From IMG/VR virus record IMGVR_UViG_3300025098_000181, positions 1 through 31,471 of that record: a DNA stretch of 31,471 bases. The stretch is one strand, 5' to 3'. Shown here piece by piece: positions 27,801-31,471 of the stretch (position 1 is the first letter of the stretch; every line of letters begins with the position of its first letter). This stretch comes from a virus. The notes beneath the pieces were generated by a model. It was not told where the DNA came from. It was given only the letters and a program-made list of their open reading frames with translations, and did no database searches. The position numbers and the translations under genes were made by a program.

Positions 27801-28510
27801 GTTCCGTAGCGGCTGATGAAATAGCGGCTGGGGCAGTTACTACCGCTAAACTCGACGCTGGTGCAGTTACTGCAAACGAGATTGCCGCGAATACAATCAC
27901 GGCGGGTCAAATAGCCGCTGGTGCAATCAGTGCAACAGAAATATCTGTCAGTGAGTTGGCTGCGATATCGTCAGTGCTTGGTACATTGACCGCTGGAACA
28001 ATCGACGCTGACGTTGTTGATATTACAAACCTAAGTGTAGGCACTGCTGACATAGAAGACTTGGCTGTTACAGGCGCTAAGATTGGCTCGCTTGCGGTAG
28101 ACACCCTAAAAATAGCAGATAACGCGGTAACAATACCCGAGTCGGCTGTTGGCACAACACATAGCTCAATTGGTAGCGTTAGTTCACCTACTGTATTGCT
28201 TACGAAAACGATTACCTATGACTCTGGTGCGGCACCCGAGGCAATCATGGTCAGTGGTTTTGCAGTGGTTAAATCAGACCAGTCGCAAGTGGGTTATATA
28301 AAGGTTGTTTTAGAGGTGGCTGGAGTTGACGTATTTACAAGTGCCGACACAAACACAACTACCACAACTGAGACAAAAGCCTTTGTTCATAGGGTTACTG
28401 GACTGACTGGAACCTCAGTAACAATCAAACTAAAAGTTTATAGAACAGGCAGCAGTAGTAACGCTAATGTCTACCAAAGTGGCATCCTCATATTAGGGGC
28501 AAAGAAATGA
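24815..28510 (+). CDS. Tail-tip host-specificity protein (lambda J/GTA g15-like) with decapeptide repeats
   Basis: A 1231-residue protein. An Ala/Gly-rich hydrophobic N-terminus (~1-45) begins the J-like core (to ~475). Two fibronectin-III-like domains follow at ~480-685 (NVTNLTATEIA...VELTWTAPDD; PAVPTIIGTEGG...ITLTWQNPND). A long repeat region spans ~752-1048, and a C-terminal domain (~1050-1231) contains TADIEDLAVTGAKIG and a compact beta domain. It caps the tail tip and contacts the host. The start ATG lies 4 bases after the GNAT stop, weakly spaced. The repeats suggest a fibrous shaft. Confidence 0.82.
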   Translation: MAIAAVAGLASIGSAMIAAGTFAIGWAAAAGAFALGAGLSMVSRALAPKPNIGAQMRGITQTTREPASSRKTIYGRMRVGGQVVFISHSGDDNKYLHMAVAFASHEIESFDEIWFNDKKIWTTVGFQSDWGTYVTIDRKFGTAGQAASTQLTNANVLWTSDHKLSGIAYIAFKLEWNQDKFPQGVPNITAVIKGKKVYDPRTSTTAYSQNPALCLRDYMLDQSYGLGEVAANINDTSVGNAADLCEEQVTLDAGGTQDRYQCNGVIDTANQIKANIEQLLASMGGRLTYSGGEYFVDGAEYKTPTLTFTEADIVSDIQTQTKQSRRGIYNGVKGIFVSEEKNFKVLDYPAQISSTYELEDGDPIYLDMPLPCVTNNQQAQRLAKIALLKSRQQVVMTMTTNLKGLRVKVGDTIRVTNDRLNYSSKVFEVIDYSLAITDGALGVNLSCIEIASAIYDWNTSDEQDFLAGGELDLYDGRTVENVTNLTATEIAAVGPDGTLTTNVELTWTAPDDAFIDFYKVRWNENGTTDYFHAETKETRILIAGLDVTSNYDFRVQVQNLLGVTSTGVSLDDEVLEGDTTAPAVPTIIGTEGGIQTITLTWQNPNDVDFKHVEVFVNSTNSLPANPTSIVDGETYTISGLIGEQTRYFWLKSVDFSSNKSAATTAVSGVSVKVTAGDIEDGAIDIASFASDISPVQVVSSLPVSASEGDIAYLTTDNNLYRYDGTAWTRAVALGDVTGAGNLAALNTVGSSQIDNDAITNAQIAVDAIQGDVIAAGAITSTMIGADAVTTAAIANDAITSDLIAAGAITSTEIGADAVTTAAIANDAITTDLIAAGAITSTEIGADAVTTSAIAANAITATEIAAGAVTANEIAANTITAGQIAAGAVTATEIAANTITSSQIAANTVTASEIAAGAVTANEIAANTITAGEIAAGAVSATEIAANTITSSQIAANAITASEIAAGAITATEIAAGTITSSELAADSVTANAIAAGSVAADEIAAGAVTTAKLDAGAVTANEIAANTITAGQIAAGAISATEISVSELAAISSVLGTLTAGTIDADVVDITNLSVGTADIEDLAVTGAKIGSLAVDTLKIADNAVTIPESAVGTTHSSIGSVSSPTVLLTKTITYDSGAAPEAIMVSGFAVVKSDQSQVGYIKVVLEVAGVDVFTSADTNTTTTTETKAFVHRVTGLTGTSVTIKLKVYRTGSSSNANVYQSGILILGAKK
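27070..27960 (+). repeat. Array of ~30-bp repeats encoding about 29 decapeptides
   Basis: The tail-tip protein repeats a ten-residue unit such as E-IAANTIT-A and Q-IAAGAVT-A about 29 times, with the first part also forming a 30-residue (90-bp) higher-order repeat containing IGADAVTTAAIANDAIT. The DNA copies differ mostly at synonymous positions, so the unit is maintained at protein level and is not a recent slippage product. A regular 10-residue period with Ile/Ala faces suggests a beta-helix or other stacked fold. Confidence 0.85.
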
Positions 28511-28926
28511 ACGCAGTGCTTTACAGAGCTGACGGGCAGATAGCCGCAGTATTAGAGGGCGGTAACGCTTCAACACATGCCTCTGATGCAGAGTCTATGG
28601 GACTGCCATATGTCTTAACTACTGACCCCATAAACCCGTTTACGCACTACGTAAAAAATGGCGTGATAATAGCTATGTCGCCAAAGCCGTCAGACAATCA
28701 TCAGTTCAATTACGTTAATGAGTCTTGGGAGCTGACTAACGAACAGGCTGGCAAAATCAATAAAGAAATTCGACTTGAGCTTTTGGTTAGCTGTGACTGG
28801 ACGCAGTTGCCAGATAGTCCGCTAACAGACACTAAGAAGTCAGAGTGGGCGACATATAGGCAGCAACTAAGAGACTTAGACATGACTCTTAACCCCAACT
28901 CAATCGTTTGGCCTGTCGAGCCTTAG
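28507..28926 (+). CDS. Tail fibre assembly chaperone (phage tail APC-like)
   Basis: A 139-residue protein. Its C-terminal region LLVSCDWTQLPDSPLTDTKKSEWATYRQQLRDL and NSIVWPVEP is the recognised 'W.Q.PDSPL....+..W..YRQ.LRD' signature of tail-assembly chaperone-type proteins (PF16778-like), which help trimerise fibres. ATG 28507 overlaps the tail-tip stop by 4 bases. It is the last gene before the promoter at 28931. Confidence 0.78.
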   Translation: MNAVLYRADGQIAAVLEGGNASTHASDAESMGLPYVLTTDPINPFTHYVKNGVIIAMSPKPSDNHQFNYVNESWELTNEQAGKINKEIRLELLVSCDWTQLPDSPLTDTKKSEWATYRQQLRDLDMTLNPNSIVWPVEP

Positions 28927-28930
28927 CAGA

Positions 28931-28939
28931 TGATATAAT
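28931..28939 (+). promoter_or_regulatory. Extended -10 promoter for the fibre region
   Basis: TGATATAAT, -10 at 28934-28939, same class as 2154-2162. Predicted start about 28946. It serves 28960 and probably the following fibre genes. Confidence 0.6.
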
Positions 28940-28959
28940 TGCCTTACACGGAGGCTCTA

Positions 28960-29280
28960 ATGACTATCCAACTTGTACAGGGCGACACAGGCCCGCAAAT
29001 CAAAGCAACTATTACACGCGACGGCAGTGCAGAAGACTTGACTGGCGCGACGGCTGTTTTGCGCTTTCGTAAAAAAAAGACAAGCACTGTGTTATTTACT
29101 TTGAACACTGTAAGCACTAACGAGCAGTTAGAGACAGGCGACCTATATTTTGTATTCAGCTCGGGTCAGCTTGACCTTGATGAGGGCTTTTACGAGGGCG
29201 AGATTGAGGTAGTCAATGACGGCGTAAGAGAAACGGTTTACGAAATAGTAGACTTTTTCTTGCGCGAGGACTTCGGCTAA
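28960..29280 (+). CDS. BppU N-terminal-like baseplate/fibre-attachment protein
   Basis: A 106-residue protein from ATG 28960, 5 bases after GGAGG (an upstream in-frame start at 28939 would lie before the predicted transcript start). It reads LVQGDTGPQIKATITRDG, DLTGATAVLRFRKK, and ends YEGEIEVVNDGVRETVYEIVDFFLREDFG, the single beta domain of BppU-N type proteins that connect fibres to the tail tip. The stop TAA lies 3 bases before the next gene. Confidence 0.72.
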   Translation: MTIQLVQGDTGPQIKATITRDGSAEDLTGATAVLRFRKKKTSTVLFTLNTVSTNEQLETGDLYFVFSSGQLDLDEGFYEGEIEVVNDGVRETVYEIVDFFLREDFG

Positions 29281-29283
29281 TAG

Positions 29284-30174
29284 ATGCGTGGCTTTGATGC
29301 TGTCTTTACCGCTGCACGTCTACTAGCCCGAACTACAGGCTTATCAATTAGTGCGGCTGTAAGTGCGCTATCCCTAAAAGCAGAGGTAGTAGTTGGCTTT
29401 TTCATTCGTTCATTGTTCCTGGCAGATGAAGCTAACACTACTGATAGCCAAACATTTGATATCAATAAATCGCTCACTGAATCGCCTAGCCTAGTAGATG
29501 ATGATGTCATTACACTGCTGAAACGCGCAAGCGACTTAGGCGCGCTGACCGACGATGACGTACTCACAATCATCAAGGGTCTAACAGAAACGCCAGCGGC
29601 CACAGAAGCTCATATATTTGCCTTCACAAAGCCTTTTGCTGACAGCGGTAGTGTTGCGGACACGCCATCAATACGGTCGGTCAAGCCTTTCACAGAGGCC
29701 CCTAGCACCACTGACAACGACACGCTAGACATAATTAAGATTGCAGGCGAGGACACACAGCAAGACTATTGTGACCTTAGCTACTTTTTAGAAGACTACG
29801 TTGATGGTGACCGCACTGACCTCGGATTTTTTACTGATGACAATGTAGTCAGCATTACTAAATTTTTAACCGACCAGACCTTTGTGACTGATGACCTCGA
29901 CGGCGAGGCTAGCGCAGAGGATGACCAAGAGATTGCCTTTGTTAAAACGCGCACTGACATAGGCGTTGCGTCTGACAGCTTTAACAGGACGGTAACTTAC
30001 TTGCGTGACTTTGCCGAAAATGGCAGTGCAAGCGAGTCTGCGGTAAAATTGACCACTAAGGCTCGCTCTGATTCTGGCTCTGTTTCTGATAGTGGAGACT
30101 TACGCAGTCAGGGTTATTGTGATTTCACTTACTTTGCCGAGGACTATGTCGGCGCATCAAGGACATTTACATGA
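29284..30174 (+). CDS. Repeat-containing tail/fibre structural protein
   Basis: A 296-residue acidic protein. After a hydrophobic-leaning N-terminus it repeats a unit of ~20-25 residues around 'FT(E/D)..S..DD(D/N)..(L/T)..(I/K)', for example SPSLVDDDVITLLKRASDLG and ALTDDDVLTIIKGLTET. It closes with YFAEDYVGASRTFT, and an earlier CDLSYFLEDYV copy lies near residue 161. Such repeats are known from structural proteins in marine phages. Start ATG 29284 is close to the previous stop with only a weak Shine-Dalgarno. It overlaps the next gene by 4 bases. Confidence 0.65.
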   Translation: MRGFDAVFTAARLLARTTGLSISAAVSALSLKAEVVVGFFIRSLFLADEANTTDSQTFDINKSLTESPSLVDDDVITLLKRASDLGALTDDDVLTIIKGLTETPAATEAHIFAFTKPFADSGSVADTPSIRSVKPFTEAPSTTDNDTLDIIKIAGEDTQQDYCDLSYFLEDYVDGDRTDLGFFTDDNVVSITKFLTDQTFVTDDLDGEASAEDDQEIAFVKTRTDIGVASDSFNRTVTYLRDFAENGSASESAVKLTTKARSDSGSVSDSGDLRSQGYCDFTYFAEDYVGASRTFT

Positions 30175-30617
30175 TTAATGAAGGCTTAAAACTGCGTGGT
30201 GATGTTGCTCTAGTTCTACGTGACAAGGACGGCAATATTAAAGATGAGCGAAAGATTGAGAACCTGATTGTAGACACGGGTCTCAACTTTATTTGTGACC
30301 GCATGAAGGACGACGAGACGGCTATGACACACATGGCGCTGGGTTCTGGCTCTACTGCGGCCGCGGCTGGTAATACTGCACTTGAGTCACAACTTGGCTC
30401 ACGCGAAGCACTAGACTCTTCCACAGTTACTAACAACCAGATTGTTTACGTCTCTTCATTCGAGGCTGGTGACGCAACTGGTGCGGTGACTGAGGCAGGT
30501 ATCTTCAATGCTTCATCTGGCGGAACAATGCTCTGCCGTACTGTCTTTAGTGTAGTCAACAAAGCGGCTGACGATACGCTTACTGTTAACTGGACTATCA
30601 CTTTAACTGCATCCTAA
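30171..30617 (+). CDS. Tail/fibre adaptor protein of a phage-conserved family
   Basis: A 148-residue protein: LRGDVALVLRDKDGNIKDER, NLIVDTGLNFICDRM, then MTHMALGSGSTAAAAGNTALESQLG, TEAGIFNASSGGTMLCRTVF and a C-terminal TLTVNWTITLTAS. This order is typical of a small conserved tail protein encoded just before fibre genes, probably a short adaptor or collar piece. ATG 30171 overlaps the previous stop. Confidence 0.75.
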   Translation: MINEGLKLRGDVALVLRDKDGNIKDERKIENLIVDTGLNFICDRMKDDETAMTHMALGSGSTAAAAGNTALESQLGSREALDSSTVTNNQIVYVSSFEAGDATGAVTEAGIFNASSGGTMLCRTVFSVVNKAADDTLTVNWTITLTAS

Positions 30618-30635
30618 TTTAGAAAGAGGTTAACC

Positions 30636-31471
30636 ATGACTACGATTACAACACGCTCGGGGAAGGGTTCGCCTCTAACTAATGACGAGGTTGATGCTAA
30701 CTTCACGGGATTGAACAGCGACAAGGTAGAAACGTCTGGCGACAGCATGACGGGCGACCTGTCATTCGGGGATAACAACAAGGCTATCTTCGGTGCTGGC
30801 TCTGACCTACAGATTTATCATGATGGTGGCAATTCATTTATAAACGAAGGCGGAACAGGAAGCCTATATATACAAGCTAGAGACTTGTATTTAAGAGATT
30901 ACGATACGTCTGTTAGCTTTATAAATATGCTTAATAATGGTGCTGTAACTTTGCATCATGCAGGTAACGCCAAACTAGCCACAACCTCCACAGGCATCGA
31001 CGTAACTGGAAGTGTCGTCAGCGACGGTTTGACTGTTGATGGTATTGCTTCTGTTTCTTCTACAAACCCAAAGATTCAATTATTTGAAACAGACACAACA
31101 GATTTAAACACTCAAATTCAAAACCAAGCTGGTGACTTTAAAGTTTCTCGATTAGATGACGACGCTGGCTCACTAACAGTCCACTTTGAGATTGACCATT
31201 CAACAGGAAATGTCAGCATTCCTAGTGGCGATTTAGACGTAACTGGCACAGTGACTGCTGATGGTTTGACTGTTGATGGTGATAGCTTTTTAAAAGCATC
31301 TGGCTCTAATACCACGCCTTTAAAAGTATTTTCTTCAAGCTCAGCAACCAATAACACTACAACAATTGAATTAGGCGATTTTACAGGCGGCGGTGCATTT
31401 GAGGTTCCAAGAGCCTCTATTATTGGTCAGCGTTCTGGTTCTGGTTCAGGAGGTTTGCTGAGATTTACTAC
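30636..31471 (+). CDS. Tail fibre protein, N-terminal part (continues at base 1)
   Basis: Starts at ATG 30636 after AGAGG and runs open to the window end. It joins in frame to 1-1181 through the shared 19 bases, giving 665 residues in all. The N-terminus is TRSGKGSPLTNDEVDANFTGLN, then MTGDLSFGDNNKAIFGAGSDLQIYHDGGN, a very common opening of marine phage fibres. A 'DGLTVDG' unit recurs (around residues 131 and 210). It ends before the joint with a Gly/Ser-rich segment. The N-terminus likely attaches to the tail, the C-terminus (base 1 side) to the receptor. Confidence 0.85.
   Translation, partial: MTTITTRSGKGSPLTNDEVDANFTGLNSDKVETSGDSMTGDLSFGDNNKAIFGAGSDLQIYHDGGNSFINEGGTGSLYIQARDLYLRDYDTSVSFINMLNNGAVTLHHAGNAKLATTSTGIDVTGSVVSDGLTVDGIASVSSTNPKIQLFETDTTDLNTQIQNQAGDFKVSRLDDDAGSLTVHFEIDHSTGNVSIPSGDLDVTGTVTADGLTVDGDSFLKASGSNTTPLKVFSSSSATNNTTTIELGDFTGGGAFEVPRASIIGQRSGSGSGGLLRFT
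31453..31471 (+). repeat. 19-base terminal overlap (copy of 1-19)
   Basis: The last 19 bases are identical to the first 19 and fall inside one continuous reading frame (the fibre gene), the mark of a contig that closes on itself. Unique length would be 31,452 bp. Confidence 0.9.

Noticed and set aside
27067-27900. Long minus-strand ORF (277 residues)
   Set aside because: It is the mirror reading of the Ala/Thr/Ile decapeptide repeats of the tail-tip gene; repeats on one strand automatically open the other. No ribosome-binding site.
27070-27960. CRISPR-like array
   Set aside because: Repeats of 30 bases are contiguous with no unique spacers and stay in one protein frame.
1-31471. Integrase, attachment site or CI-type repressor (temperate phage)
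   Set aside because: No recombinase motif in any frame and no tRNA-like att duplication; the only HTH regulator lacks a dimerisation/cleavage domain.

Overview
The window looks like an essentially complete genome of a tailed phage with long, non-contractile-tail (siphovirus-type) genes. The first 19 bases are repeated exactly as the last 19 (31453-31471). The tail-fibre reading frame that runs off the right end at 31471 continues in frame at base 1, giving one 665-residue protein. The molecule is therefore probably circular as assembled (about 31,452 bp; terminally redundant or circularly permuted in nature). There is no integrase, attachment site, tRNA gene, DNA polymerase or RNA polymerase, so it appears to rely on host replication and transcription. 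Its promoters look like host sigma-70 'extended -10' sites (TGnTAYAAT). The host cannot be named from sequence. The NinB/NinG-like proteins and the style of the tail proteins suggest a proteobacterial, possibly marine, host.

Layout, nearly all rightward. 1-1181: C-terminal part of the tail fibre. 1229-4156: small virion-associated or hypothetical proteins followed by a lysis module (small membrane proteins, 3-TM holin-like protein, M15 endolysin). 4153-4416: the only leftward gene. 4417-4610: control region. 4611-6250: early genes (recombination/ssDNA-binding candidates, Cro-like HTH protein, zinc-ribbon protein). 6251-6639: a 389-base non-coding region carrying a probable leftward small RNA, overlapping opposed promoters in a dyad, and a structured leader. 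6640-9761: DNA metabolism (PD-(D/E)XK nuclease-like, replication-initiator-like, NinB-like, HTH-phosphoesterase, zinc ribbon, NinG/HNH-like). 9805-10963: small accessory genes including a sigma region-4-like protein. 11075-13534: a base-hypermodification cassette. 13506-21317: terminase, portal, head and tail-completion genes, tail tube, and the tail chaperone with a canonical -1 frameshift. 21307-31471: tape measure, tail-tip genes and fibres.

The most interesting system is at 11279-13534: a ParB-like protein, a TET-associated-type glycosyltransferase and a TET/JBP-type 2-oxoglutarate/Fe(II) dioxygenase. They overlap each other and run directly into the terminase genes. Together they would oxidise a methylated pyrimidine in phage DNA and attach a sugar to the resulting hydroxymethyl group. 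No cytosine-5 methyltransferase is recognisable anywhere in this apparently complete genome, so the source of the base that the dioxygenase oxidises is an open question.

RNA-level control also stands out. A predicted 86-nt leftward RNA of three stem-loops sits just after the Cro-like and zinc-ribbon genes, in a position like that of lambda OOP RNA. Before the lysis genes, a hairpin hides the ribosome-binding site and a promoter appears to start inside its left arm, an arrangement like that of the T4 lysozyme gene.
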